DNA of 64,000 bases, taken from the NCBI GenBank assembly GCA_008638375.1, contig CM018052.1, forward strand, positions 22,383,571 through 22,447,570. Direction: 5' to 3'. The DNA is from Nyssa sinensis. Lineage: Eukaryota; Streptophyta; Magnoliopsida; Cornales; Nyssaceae. Shown here piece by piece: positions 47,659 through 60,600 of the stretch (the stretch's first letter is position 1; every line of letters starts with the position of its first letter). A model generated the notes under the pieces. That model saw only the letters and a program-made list of their open reading frames with translations, was not told the DNA's origin and did not search any database. Position numbers and translations under genes: made by a program.

Positions 47659-49700
47659 TATGCGAAGAGTTTGAAATCGAGACAATTGCTCTCATCGACT
47701 CAGGCGCAGATCTTAATTGCATCCAAGAAGGCATTATCCCTACTAAATACTTTGAAAAAACCAGGGAAAAGTTAAGGTCAGCTAATGGCAGTTCAATGCA
47801 AATCCAGTACAAATTATCCAATGCACATGTGTGCCAGGATAAAGTATGTTTCAAAACTCCATTTGTCTTAGTTAAAAACATATATGATAAAGTCATCCTC
47901 GGTAATCCATTCATGTGCTTATTGTACCCTTTCACCACCAACAGTGAAGGAATTACCACTAAACCTTTAGGAATTACCAATAGTGAAGGAATTACCACCA
48001 CCAACAGTTAGATTTAACTTCATAAAAAATCCTCAGTCCAGAGAAATAAATTCGTTACAAGATCTCTCTATTAAACACTCAGTTAATCTTCTTTCTAAGA
48101 AAAAGTCCCATGTTGACTTTCTTTTGGAAGAAATTCAGTATAAAAGAGTTGAACAACAGCTACTCAATCCCACGCTCCAACAACGGATTAGTTAATTTGA
48201 GCTATTACTTAAACAGAAAGTCTGTTCTGAGTTACCCACAGCATTCTAGCATAGGAAACAACACATTATTCGTCTTCCCTATGTTAAAGGATTTAGTGAA
48301 AACAACATCTTTACCAAGGCTAGACCAATACAGATGAGTCAAGCTCTAATGTAGTTATGTCAATAAGAAATTGAAACCCTACTCAGTAAACAAATAATTC
48401 GCCGATCCAAATCACCATGGTCATGTTTTGCTTTTTATGTCAACAAAAATGCAGAAATCGAACATGGTGTTCCTCGATTAGTTATCAATTACAAACCATT
48501 AAATAAAGTCTTAGAATGGATTAGATATCCCATTCCAAACAAATGAGACTTAGTTAATAGATTACACAAAGCAGTTATCTTCAGTAAATTCGATATGAAA
48601 AATGGATTTTGGCAAATCCAGATCCATGAGTTAGATAGATATAAAACCGCATTCACAATCCCTTTTGGTCATTACGAATGGAATGTAATGCCCTTTGGAC
48701 TAAAAAATGCTCCCAGTGAATTTCAAAATGTCATGAACGACATCTTCAATCATTTCTCCAGTCATATTATAGTTTACATAGATGATGTCCTCATCTACTC
48801 AGATTCCATTAATCAACATTGGAAACACTTATATTCTTTTCTGAATGTCATTAAATGTAATGGTCTAGTCCTCTCAGCATCTAAACTCAAATTATTTCAA
48901 ACTTCAATTAGATTTCTAGGTTTTGATATTTCTTATGGTCAAATCAAACCCATTCAACGATCAATCTAGTTTGCTAATAAATTCCCAGATCAAATATTTC
49001 ATAAAACCCAATTACAATGATTTTTAGGATCCCTTAATTATATTTCAGATTTTTATCCTAATTTGCGATCTTAGTGTAAACTTTTATTTGATCATCTCCA
49101 TAGTAATCCACCTCCATAGACACCTGCTCATCCAGCCGTTGTCCAGCAAGTCAAGCAATATATCAAGACCCTTCCTTGTCTTGGTATCTCTTCTCCCTTT
49201 GTTTTCAAAATAGTTCAAACAAATGCCTCTGATATTGGTTATGGTGGCATTCTTAGTCAAAAATTAAGTCCTGACTCCCCCGAACAGATCATCTGTTATC
49301 ACTCCGGAATCTAAAATCCTACCCAGTTAAATTACAGTACTATCAAAAAAGAAATTTTATCTCTTGTTTTATGCATCCATAAATCTCAAAGTGACTTATT
49401 AAATCAATGTTTTTTAGTAAAAATTGATTGTAAAAGCGCCAAACATGTTTTGGAAAAAGATGTTAAAAATATTACTTCTAAACAAATTTTTGCATGATGG
49501 TAAGCCATTCTTTTTGTTTTTGATTTTGACATCTAGTACATACCCGGTGAGGATAATAGTTTCCCTGATTTTCTTACTCGTGAATTTTTTCAGTCTCAAA
49601 ATGTGCGGGAAGAAAGACAAGCAACCACAGTCAAACACAGTCAGTCAACCACAGTCAACTCCCTCTGTAGGGAAGATAATCCCAGTTACTCCCATCTCGT
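47634..49700 (+). pseudogene. pararetroviral pol: aspartic protease, reverse transcriptase, RNase H
   Basis: ATG 47634 lies 25 bases inside the end of the coat protein ORF. Protease motif ALIDSGADLN is near 47690; a direct-repeat patch (GAAGGAATTACCAC) and a stop occur near 48000. RT motifs MKNGFWQIQIHELDR and YIDDVLIYSD lie at 48595-48810. RNase H follows about 49150-49600, with QTNASDIGYG (catalytic aspartate replaced by asparagine), IKKEILS, KIDCKSA and PDFLTREF. Stops at 48009, 48966, 49018 and later break the frame. Confidence 0.85.
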
Positions 49701-50887
49701 TACGAGCCCCAACATCCTCTTCCTAGGGTATCCGTTTCTCTATTCTTGGCAGTCCTCTCCACCCCAATTACAATCTACCCAGACCCAGTCATAGGCAGCC
49801 TAGTTACAGTTCAACCCTTGCTCGGTTACCTCCCAGTCCTTACGAAATTACAGATCCATTTGATCCCTCAAAATAACAAAGGATCATCCCAGCTAAGCCT
49901 CCAGTTAAAACTCCTTCCTCTCCATATTTCAAAAGACCATACATAGTCAACATCTTTTTCATTGAACCTCACAAAATTAACATCCAAGACCCATGGGCTT
50001 TAGCTACCAGTTATTTTCCTCCTGGTTGGCATTTTATTCCCAACCATCCGTCTAAATCAGTTAAATGGTACAAAGCCATCATCCTTCATTCTGGATCAGT
50101 TAGATTTGAAGATATCCCTAGTAAACAAGATCCCAGTCAAATTCTGTATCAAAAATTCATCATAGTCCACATCATTTCTGAAAAGGCCTGGGAATCTCAT
50201 CCCTCTCAACTTCGGTCTATTCCCAATTCTTCCATCCAGTACTCATATTATGACTACAGTCAAGCATTTACCAGAGCTCTCTATATGCAGAATGAGTCCA
50301 ATAATCATTCCTGGTTTCTCATGTTTGATCAAAGGTTCAAAAGCCAGATTCCCACATGGTTTAGTGAATGGTGGAATAAATTTGGACTTGTTCCAGAAAT
50401 ACTTCCACCCCCTCTCAAAATGGTAATGCAGTATTTTGCTTCAGTATACAAAACAAACCAGCATACAGCTCAGTTCCCCATAATTCTCTTAATGGTCAAC
50501 AAATATAAGATTTCATGGATCACTAAGTGGAATTATGCAATCAATCAAAATAAAGTAATCAGAGAATTCTCAGTAAAATGGTGGGATAGACTTAATTATG
50601 AAAGGTTTATCTATTTCATCAATGAAGAATTTCCCCCAGCAGTTCCTCAGCCTCAACCTATTGCGCACAGGACTCGGTCATCCTCCAGTATTGACCAAAC
50701 CTTAATCCAAGGACAGTCCAAAGAAGAACTTAAAGAACTCGCTAGATAGTTAATGATTCATGTATCACAGATGGGTGAAGACCAAGATACCCAATCGGAT
50801 GCTGAATCCAGTTGTCCTCTTCAAAATCCAGTAGATGATGAGTTCAGTCAAGACCCATATGCTTTAGATAGTGACTTTGAAATTTAA
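49601..50887 (+). pseudogene. pararetroviral ORF downstream of pol
   Basis: Starts at ATG 49601 (MCGKKDKQPQ), overlapping the end of pol, and stays in one frame through stops at 49724, near 49878 and 50747. The best stretch is PWALATSYFPPGWHFIPNHP through WFSEWWNKFGLVPEILPPPL to RFIYFINEEFPPAVPQ, ending in an acidic tail. Its position before the promoter equals that of the transactivator or the second ORF in related viruses, but I recognise no motif that settles its function. Confidence 0.7.
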
Positions 50888-50994
50888 AGCAGACCATAAT
50901 AATAACATCAGTAAATCCGTGACCAACTATTCAGCAACAGTAAGAAGCTCGTGAAATCTGAAGCTCTGTAAACAGACAAAGTATCATAGAGTCA

Positions 50995-51134
50995 CAGTAA
51001 GATTATTGCAGCACCAGTCAAACAGTAAGATTCCTGCAACATCAGTCAAACAGTAAGATTCCTGCAGCATTAGTGAAATAGTAAGATTCCTGCAGCATCA
51101 GTTAAACAGTAAGATTCCTGCAAACTAATCAAAT
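50995..51134 (+). repeat. 28-bp tandem repeats upstream of the viral-type promoter
   Basis: About five units of CAGTAAGATTCCTGCARCAT followed by CAGTCAAA, beginning at 50995, 51023, 51051, 51079 and 51107, with a degenerate half unit near 51151. The arrangement is that of a repeated activator region 70-210 bp upstream of the TATA box. Confidence 0.9.
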
Positions 51135-51204
51135 AAGCTCGTGAAGTTATAGTAAGATTCCTACAGACAATCAAGTCAGTCATTCACAAGGAGCCTTCCT
51201 CCTC

Positions 51205-51212
51205 TATAAAAG
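51205..51212 (+). promoter_or_regulatory. TATA box of a pararetroviral-type pregenomic RNA promoter
   Basis: CCTCTATAAAAGGAC with the TATA core at 51205-51212 follows the 28-bp repeats and is followed about 30 bp on by a C/T/A-rich leader (TTAGACACCTTCAG, then CTTGAGAGAAAATCC). Position after the last ORF and the TCTATAAAAGG form match caulimovirid major promoters. Confidence 0.7.
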
Positions 51213-51446
51213 GACCGGCCTTCCTCAGTTTTAGACACCTTCAGAAAAATACTTGAGAGAAAATCCTCTAACGAGAGCAACAATTTATAATATGTCTCTG
51301 GATTTCATCATGCATTCAGTTTTATTTTCTTTTTTCAGAAAAACAAGCTTCTAGCCTCTAAGTTAATTGTAAGTTATTATTTATTTATATAATCTAGTTT
51401 TCAGTTTCATCAAATTTTAAGTTCCATGCATATATATATATATACA

Positions 51447-52937
51447 TGATGAGTGCGCAAAAGTGCACTCTAAATACCCTATTATTAGATTAAATTACTA
51501 GAATATGAATAGAAATGTTGGACTTTAATTGGTATTATTTGATTTAATTTTTATTCACAGTGAGATGTATTTTGAGCATTATTTAATATTTTAAATCTCA
51601 AAACAAATGCATTAAGTAGTCCTTGAAAATTTTATTCGTGAACAATTGTAAAACTCATCTTAAGTTTCAGTCACGAGGTAAAATTAAATTGTTATTTGTT
51701 GGATTGCAGGTGCGTGCAAATGTCAAGTTGAAAAAAAACTCAATCAAAGGCTTGGTTGCTCAAAGAACAACAGAAAGAAAAAAAAAAAAAAAGCAAAGTC
51801 AAAAATTAAAGAAGGGCTCGGCTTGTGCGTATGATGCAGGCTGATGAGCTGGGCCCAGGCTTGGACGGCTAACCAAGTTTAAAAGGAAAGAAATGAGATC
51901 AATTGAAGTCAAAAGTGGGCTGATGTGGGGCCCGCGCACAGTAAAAAAATATTAAGAATATTAAGGGGCTTAATTGCGGCTGTTGGGCCGTTTTAAAGCA
52001 GCTTGCGTGTGGGCTTATGGAGGCCAAGAGCTAGGGCGTCAAGCGCAGGAATAAAAAGAGAAAAATATACAGAGAAAAGGGGGAGCTTATGCACTGTTGC
52101 GGCGCAGGAAATTAGAAGAGAACAGAACACAGGCGGCTGTGCGGCGTGCGGCAGAACAGGAAAAATCCGTCGCAGTCACGTCATGTCAGATTATTTCTCC
52201 GTGAGGTTTATGTTATCCATCTTGTACATGAGTAACTAAATTTTCGAGTGGGGTTAGGGATAAACTTGTACCATAGATAGCTATTTTAATTTATTTTGAT
52301 TCCTGTACATGGTTTTAATTTGTTAAATTTTTCATTGATCATTCATAATTAATTGTTGGATTTTATTGTCCGAATAATTAAAGGTTTTAGTCCGTTTATA
52401 GATTCAGTCATGCTTTTTCTATCGAATGGATTAATGTTTTGATTATTTTTGGAACAATTAAATATTTATATTGATTCAATTCTCTGCTGCAGTATTGCTT
52501 GTCGGGTATATTGTCGTCTTTGTATTTTATCAATGTAAATAATAATTTGAGTGATTTAAAGATGATGAATGATTTTTCGAAGGGTTATTTTCAGTCTAAT
52601 TTTGATGCATAATTTTAAATCTTCCGATTAAGATTTTTGGAATTTAATTTCTCAATTGAGTTATCTGTGAATTAAAAATAATTGAAATATCATATATGTG
52701 CAAGGGATTCCCGACACTCCACTGTTCGTTAAATTTGAATATTTTCTTCCGTTAATCAATTTGTTTAATTTTTAGTTGCATTCAAAAATCACTTTTTATA
52801 TTTTATTTTCTCGTTAACCGTCTAATACTTCTGTAGTTTCAGAAATTCTGTTTATTATTCTTTTAATTTAGTCTCCCTGTGGAATCGACACCCCAAAGCT
52901 ATACTACAACCACCGCGTTATTCTTTGGGCGTAATCA
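51447..52937 (+). mobile_element. solo LTR with ATACA target duplication
   Basis: It runs from TGATGAGTGCGC to GGGCGTAATCA with ATACA at 51442-51446 and 52938-52942. The 3' part carries TCTCCCTGTGGAATCGACAC, common near the end of plant Ty3-type LTRs. No protein domain. It inserted at the border between the pararetrovirus and the Sirevirus-like pol. A GC-richer patch with A runs lies at about 51770-52150; ORFs there are not supported. Confidence 0.85.
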
Positions 52938-52959
52938 ATACATAAGACAAAAAATTATA

Positions 52960-55900
52960 CTAAGAAAAGAGATGAACCTTGAATTGATAAAACAAATACC
53001 AATAGATTTCCTAAGGTTCTCAAACCTAAGGCTATTTAGAAGTTTTGTGAAAATATCCGCAAGTTAAAGGTCAGATGAGACATAGTTTAAAGATATGACA
53101 TTATCTTCAATAAGTTCTCTTATGAAATGATGTCTAATGTCTATATGTTTAGTCCTAGAATGTTGACAAGGATTTTTAGAGATATTAATTATTCTCGAGT
53201 TATTACAATATACTATCATAGTATCAACAATTATCCCATAATCCTTTAACATTTGTTTCATCCACAAAAGCTAAGCACGATAACTACCTACAACAATATA
53301 CTCTGCCTCAGCTGTGGAGAGAGAAATTGAATTCTGTTTTTTACAATGGCAAGATACTAGAGAATTTTCAAGTAAAAACAACCATAAGAAGTACCTACAT
53401 CTACTAAGCTTTGTATTAGTGCTCATAGGAATTCTTGCATGCTTAGCATTTTCTAAACCAAATTTCTTTACTAACTCCTTGGCATATTTTGATTGAGGAA
53501 TAAAAATCTCATCTTTCATCTGTTTAATTTGGAGTCCTAAAAAAAAGTTCAACTCACCAACCATACTCATTTCAAAACCTACTTTCATCTCTTCAACAAA
53601 CTCATGAGTATGTTTAGTGCTAGTGGAACTAAAAACTATGTCATTAACATAAACTTGTGCTATCATAAAGTCCTTTCCATCTATCCTTACAAACATAGTC
53701 TTATCGGCTCACCCTCTTGAGAAACCTTTCTCAAGGAGATATGAAGATAGCCTCTCATATCAAGCTTTAGGAGCTTGCTTTAAACCATATAAGGCTTTCG
53801 TAAGATGATAAACATGACTAGAACTTTGTGGATCCTCAAACCTCTTGGGTTGTTCCACTTAGATTTCCTCCTTAACAATGACATGTAAAAAGACACTCTT
53901 AACATCTATTTGATAAAGCTTGAATTTCAAATGACATGCCATGGCTAGAAGTAATCTCACACTTTCTAGTTTAACAGCTAGAGCAAAAGTCTCATCAAAA
54001 TCTATCCCCTTAACCTAGGTATAACCTTGAGCAACTAACCTAACCTTATTTCTAACAATGATACCATGTTCATCTAATTTATTCTTAAAAATTCATTTGG
54101 CGCCAATGACATTACTATTTTTAAGTCTTGAGATCAATTCCTAAACATCAAGTGTTTTTTTAATTGAAGTAACTCTTCTTGTATAGCAAGGATCCAATCA
54201 TCATGGAGAAGAGCTTCTTTCACATGCTTGGGGTTCTATTTAATAAGTGAAGCAATTAAAACTCAATCCACTCTTAATTTAAGCTCTTGTCTTGACCCTA
54301 CTCTTAGGATTTTCTATTATGTTGGAGGGATCATGAGTTCTTTCAACCCAAGTTAGAACATTTTTCTCATTAGAAGATATAGTATCATTTCCATCTTTTA
54401 ACCCTCTATCCTCATTATTTAAAATGGTCTCATCAAGAATAATTGGGTCATCCATATTTCCTAGGGTATTTACTTTTTTAAAGTCATCAATTACAACATT
54501 GATTGACTCTATAACAGTGAAATTTCTAAGATTATAAACTATATAATCTCTACTGTTGGTAGAATAACCTAAGAAGATACCATCATTACTTCTTTGATCA
54601 AATTTCCCTAAATTCTCTCTATCTCTCAAAATATAGCAATGACTACCAAGGACTTTGAAATACTTAAGGCTAGGTTTCTTACCGGTCCACAACTCATATG
54701 GAGTTTGACTCGAACCTGGTATAAGATAAACCCTATTGATTGTGTGACAAGCTGTACTGACAGCTTCAGCCTAAAACTTTCTAGGGACAGTCTTCCCAAA
54801 GAGCATGGATCTTGCCATTTCTTAAATGATTCTATTTTTTCTCTCAACCATCCCATTCTGTTGAGGTGTCTTGGGAGCTGAAAACTCATGTTTCAAGCTT
54901 AGGTTATCACAATAATTAGTGACATGAGATTTTTTCAATTTAGTACCATGATCTTTTCTTACTCTCACAATTGTGTAACCTTTCTTATTTTGGATTCTCT
55001 GATTAACCCTAATGACAACGTTAAACACATCAGACTTTTCTCTAATAAAAGCTACAAAAGGGTATTGAGAAAAATCATTTACTATAACTAGGATGTATCT
55101 TTTACCACCAAGACTCTCAGTTCTAGTAAGACCCATCAAGTCCATATGAATTAGTTCCAATGGCCTTGAGGTTGATAACGAGGAAGACTTTTATGTTATA
55201 TTCTAGTTTGCTTAGTTTTTTGACACGTACCAAATAAACTTGTAGAAGTCTTTCTTAGTTTTGGTAGTCCACAGACTAGGTCTTTATTTGACAGAATCTT
55301 CCTATCTTTAGAGTTCAAATGACCTAGTCTCTCATGCCACAAGTTACAAATTTCAACATTAGCACTATTACATATTATAGTGAGATTTGAAATTATTCCA
55401 TAGCAATATTCAATTGTCCTAATCCCTTACAAGGCACACCTACCTTTTGTATCAAAAACTCTACACCCTTTTTTAGAGAAGTGGACTGCAAGGCTGTCAT
55501 CACATAACTGACTTATGCTAATTAAGTTAGATTTTAGATCATCAATATAAAGAACATTTTCTAGTTTAGGAAGACCTTCAAGAAAAGCTGAACCATTTCT
55601 TAACACACTAGATATACTACCATTACCAAAGGTGATAGCCCCACCATTGTATTTTTCCTTATAAAAAAATAGGGACTTGTTTCTAGTCAGGTGCCTTGAA
55701 CACCCACTATCAAAGTACCATTGAGTGATATTTTGAGCACTTAAAGTAGTGTGAATAGCAAGACAATTCAACCTATCTTTCCTAACCCAAACTTGCCTGA
55801 ATTTCCTAAGATGACTCCTGTTTCCATTAGTTCTAATCTTAGAATTGTATGATGATCTAGTAAAATTAGTCATATTATTGACTCTTTAGGCTAAACTCTA

Positions 55901-57771
55901 AGATTTGTGAACTAAGGTGTTCAATTGTTGCTTCATGATTGACAACAGAGATTTTGGCATACTAGAGATTTGGTGATTTTTATCTCTCCTAGCCTCTTTA
56001 CAATATTGTTTTTGTATGTCCTTCTTTCTTACAATAACTACAATACCATGCATTTGGTTGAGATATAACCAAAGGCTTTTGAGCAGGAGACACAAACTTA
56101 ACTGACATTAGAGGTGCCTTTTGAGATTGATTGGACATAGTGGGTGTTTTATAATCATGAATAATATCATATCCCATACCAACCTTTTTACTTTTAAAGG
56201 TGATAGTGTTCAACATTTTTTCTAATTTATTAGACTTGTATTCGAGAGTAACCTTAACTTCCTTAGCCTTTTTAAGTTTGACTTCAAGATAATGAATTTG
56301 ACTTTGGAGATCAGTCTTTTCAAACTTGTTAGAGGCAAGCTCATTCTTCAAACTATCAATATCCAAACCTAAGGAATTTCTCTTAATCTCAACTTCATTC
56401 AACCTCTCAAGAAGAGTAGCTCGATCAGCCTTTAGCTGGCTAATAAGAGTCTCACATTCAATATTAGCACTCTTATCTTTTTGAGCCAGTTTTAATTTGG
56501 CAGCTAGTTTCAGATTAACTTTCTTGAGTTTAAGTAATTCTTCATATAATTAGTCATAAGCTGCATGAATATTATGATCGATTTTACAGTCACTTTCACT
56601 TTTGAGAAATCTTCATCATTAAAATCTTTTTCACTAACATCATGGGTTAGAGAAATCTCAAGAATATTGGTGGTGACAGTGAAGGCCAAGAACTTTTATT
56701 CTCATTCTACTTCATCATTACCTTCACTCTTCTCATCATCTTCATTATCATCATCGGTCAAGGTTGAGGTCATAGCCCTAGAATGAGCATTCCCCTTATT
56801 TTTATTTTTTTTTGTTGGGACAATCTGCAACGATGTGACCATACTTATGGCAATCATAACATTCTATGGGATATGAACCAAATGATTGATTCGAGGTTTT
56901 TCTCATATCACTAGTAGAGGTTGATTTTCCTCTTGAGTTGTTTGAGATTGAATTAGACTTTCTAGAAGAGCTTCCTTGATTGGATGAACTATTTTTCCTA
57001 CCTTTAAAGAATCTATTAAAGCTTTTGCAAGTAGGGCTAGGTCATCTTCATTAAGAGGTGTTGACTCGGTGTCTTGTTCCTCTTCATATTTTTCTTGAAT
57101 TGATTTCAAGGCTATGCTTTTCGGTCTTCTATTGTGTTTATAATTCAACTCACAGGTCCAGAGTAAACCTACCAACTTATCAACTCTCTTGAGGTTAACA
57201 TCTTTGCTTTTTTCTATGGTAGTGACTTTTGGTTGAAATCGCTTAGGTAGAGATCTCAACAACTTCCGCACAATTTTGTACTCCTCAATTCTTTCTCCAA
57301 TATTAAAAGAAGAATTGACAGCATCACTTAGTTTTGCTAAAAATCATCAAATGATTCAGATTCATCCATTCTAAGTGATTCAAACTTACAAGTCAGCATT
57401 TGAAGTTTGGACCTCTTGACAATAGCAATACCTTCATGGGTAATCTATAGGATTTCTCAAGCATCCTTAGATGTCTCACATGTCATAATGAGCCTAAACT
57501 CATCAGCACTAACAACATTGAAAATTGCATTCAACCATTTAGTACTGTAATCTCTCATTCAAAGTTCTAATTCATTCTAATCAATTCGTGGTTTAAGTTC
57601 TGTTGGTTTTGTAGCTATAGTGGTGGGATGGGTCCAACCACTAATAACAGTCAACCAGACACGTTCATCCATAGATCTAAGGAATGCCTTCATCCTAGTT
57701 TTCCAATATGCATAATTAGTACCATCAAACAATGAAGGACAAGATATAGAACCTCCTTCACAATTATCCAT
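52960..57771 (-). pseudogene. Sirevirus-like gag-pol, degenerate
   Basis: On the minus strand: gag start MDNCEGGSISCPSLFDGTNY then AYWKTRMKAFLRSMDERVW (57771-57577); coiled-coil region (SLKNELASNKFEKTDLQSQI, 56402-56200); zinc knuckle CSYCKKEGH (~56020); pre-integrase domain with WYFDSGCSRHLTRN (55873-55427); integrase with ELIHMDLMGL, DFSQYPFVAF and PQQNGMVERKNR (55160-54822); RT with MIAQVYVNDIVF (YVNDI for YVDDI) and MSMVGELNFFLGLQI (53696-53400); RNase H with KKQNSISLSTAEAEYI and TKHIDIRHHFIR; end LADIFTK near 53030. Stops and frameshifts occur between most blocks. Confidence 0.9.
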
Positions 57772-57809
57772 CTAGACGAATATAGGATCAATCTAATATC
57801 TAAGACTAG

Positions 57810-57821
57810 GCTTTGATACCA
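57810..57821 (-). other. primer-binding site of the Sirevirus-like element
   Basis: Minus strand reads TGGTATCAAAGC three bases inside the 5' LTR end (CCCCTCA), matching the 3' end of initiator methionine tRNA except for one base commonly changed in copia elements. Confidence 0.85.
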
Positions 57822-60534
57822 CTTTGAGGGGTCCAATCTATGTCTAGATGTTAAGAATTAGACCTAGAAGGGGGTGAATAAGCCTTACTAGCAAATAAAA
57901 ACTTATTTGTTTAACAATGTTCAAATTCACTTGCTATGGGTGTAAACAAATTCAGTAACATGCAATAATAAACTATAACAATAATAAATAAATCAATAGT
58001 AAGAAGATAGAGACATTGCACTGAATTTATTGATGAGAAAACCTCTACAGATCAACTGAATTTGCTTTAGAAAACCCCGGGTTGCTGACCTAGATGTGAA
58101 TCCACTAGAAGAGGTTCGTTGATTACAAACTCTTTACAACTCAGTCTTAATCCTTCAAGCCATGTTGATAATCTGAATCTTCTCAAACTTGAATCCTCAA
58201 ATACCTTTCAAGTGTATTTTGTCACTTCGAACTCCATGAACGACGATCCAAGTACAATTGCGAACTCCACGTAACCTTGAACTCTGCTAATTGCACAAAC
58301 TTGAAATCCACAAGCTTGTACTCAAACGAACAATGTAAAAGATGGGATTCAGGTTCTTTCTTCAAGGATTTGATCTATGTGTGCAATATGCATATGAAGA
58401 AAAATAACTTTTAGAAAGTTTAGAAACTCTTTTGATAGCAGCTAAAAGTCCCCCCACGAATTAGGGATCAAATCCTTATATAGGATAGGTTTTGGAAAGG
58501 AAATCCCACTGTTTAAATCCAATTAGAAAACTTATATGCGTGACATTCGTTCCCACAAATTAGGTGTTCATTTGCACGAACCCTAATTCATTCGAACGAA
58601 CTATTGAACGAATGTGATATGAAAGTTATTGAAAAATTCGTTGGATCATTTGTTCGAACGAATGTCCCACGAATGGGTTTTTGAAAAATTCGTTTGATTG
58701 AAAGATCAAACAATTATTTCGTTAATATACATGACAGACTCACTGGAATATTCGTGCGAACGAACTCATGATTCGTTCGAGCGAATACTATGAAAAACCC
58801 TAAAATTTTCAATTTTAGGTCAATGACATATAATAACCCACTTAGACAATCTTTCAGTACTAGGCATAGTTAAGTGAGCTATTATTATTCATAGAACCAT
58901 TACACTATACACTTTCACATATTAAAATAGTAAATTAAACTTAATACATGAAAGTGTCTGTTTGAGATAGATTTGATCCAAACTTACCAAGAGCTTACCA
59001 ATGCTTTGCCATATGAGTATGTGAGAGTCATGCAGAAATAAGATAGCCTTTAACTGAAATCTAACACGTTCTTTAATGATCACAAGGCTTAAGGACTCTA
59101 CACCCAATAACTTGGTTAACACTACAACTGAATGATAGTTTTGTTTCACAGATTAGCCAATAGTTGTGACGAATAGTGTAATATCCCGACCCGGGATACC
59201 GGGTCACATGACACGTATTACGAGAAAAAGAAATCATATATATATATAATTAATTAATTATTACATTAATTAATTAATTATTACATTAATTAATTAATTA
59301 TAAGACTTGTTATATATATATGTATTAATTAAATGTATATATATGTATATATATATATTAAATGAAAGAAATATGAAAAAGTTAAAAAGTAAAAAGAAAA
59401 GATAACAAGTGTGAATGTGTGTGTGTGTGTCGGCTGGTGTGTGTGTGTGTGTCTTGTATATATATGTGTATATGAATATATATGTATAAATATCTTATGA
59501 AATTTAATGCAAAGTTGAAAAAGAAAAAGTAAAAATTAATGAGATGGGAGAGCTATGTAGGGCTAGAATTCAGAATGTAGAGAGAGAGAGAGAGAGATAG
59601 CTGTAGAGAGAGAGAGAACATAAAGAGAGAGAGAGAGGTCGGCTACCTTGCTTTAAAAGCCAAACATGCAATGCATGCTGATCTCTCACAAAAGAAACCA
59701 AAAGAAGGGAACTGAAGGAGAAGAAGAGGAAGGAAATCAGAAAGAAAAGGAGGAAAACCCCAACCAAAAAGGTGAGAATGTTCAAAACTGTCAAAATTCC
59801 CTCTCTAGAATTTCTCTACATACAACTGATTTAAAGCTTCCATTTGATATATATGATGTCTAGAACACATTCTAATCATAACAAGTATGAAAATTTAACT
59901 TAAAAACACCTAAGATTACACGACCCACAAGCTACGGCCATGGATGGACCTTGCTCAAGCAGGTCTGAATCCGTGGTGGCTAAATCATGTTTGGAGTTTT
60001 GGAACCCCAACTAGACACCAAGGGTGTCTTAAAGACCTATGTACGCGACCTTGAAGCTCGAAAATCGACCCTCAAATAATCAGTTGCAGGTTACGGGTTA
60101 CACCCTAACCCTTTTAAAACTTAGTTTAAATCGATGTTTAGGAACAAGATATGAATCCCCATGAAGAGGGGATCGTAACAAGCCAAATATCAAGAAAAAC
60201 CAACAAGAAATGAACCTATACGACCAAAATAACAGTTCGGATTATCATGTCCAAAACCGAATAGATGAAGGGATTTTAAAGCTCAAAATGAATGCCAAAC
60301 GATTTGTATAAACCTTAGGGATAATTTGGGACCAAAACAGTAGTGATTGGTGGAGTAGAAACTCACGAAATAGGAAGAAATGGATTTCGGGAATTAGGGT
60401 TTTTCAGTCGGTCGCTTGGGGAAGACGATGACGGGTTGACTCGATTTTAAAAATGGGGCTGGGTTGACTCGGACGGGTGGCAGCCTCTGGGCTTGCCACC
60501 GCATTAATGAGGCGACGTCGTTTTGGGCCTTAGG

Positions 60535-60577
<43 letters not shown>

Positions 60578-60600
60578 GGTTAAGTTTTAAAGAAAAAGGG

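Larger units (their letters stand above)
44876..51446 (+). mobile_element. endogenous pararetrovirus (Caulimoviridae-like), degenerate, flanked by TA runs
   Basis: Within the Sirevirus-like element, between its extra ORF and the end of pol, lies plus-strand sequence with a coat protein-like ORF, aspartic protease, reverse transcriptase, RNase H, a further ORF, and then a promoter-like region with repeats and TATA box. There are no LTRs, and the order CP - pol - ORF - promoter is that of plant pararetroviruses. A second reverse-transcriptase fragment precedes it in tandem. TA dinucleotide runs border both sides (about 44855-44875 and 51429-51444). No movement protein was found. Stops and frameshifts interrupt every ORF. 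The genus is not assigned; overlapping separate CP and pol ORFs resemble caulimo-/soymovirus organisation, while the TA-run flanks recall florendoviruses. Confidence 0.85.

Noticed and set aside
50995..51134. CRISPR-like array
   Set aside because: The units are contiguous 28-bp tandem repeats with no spacers, in a plant genome; they fit a promoter repeat array.
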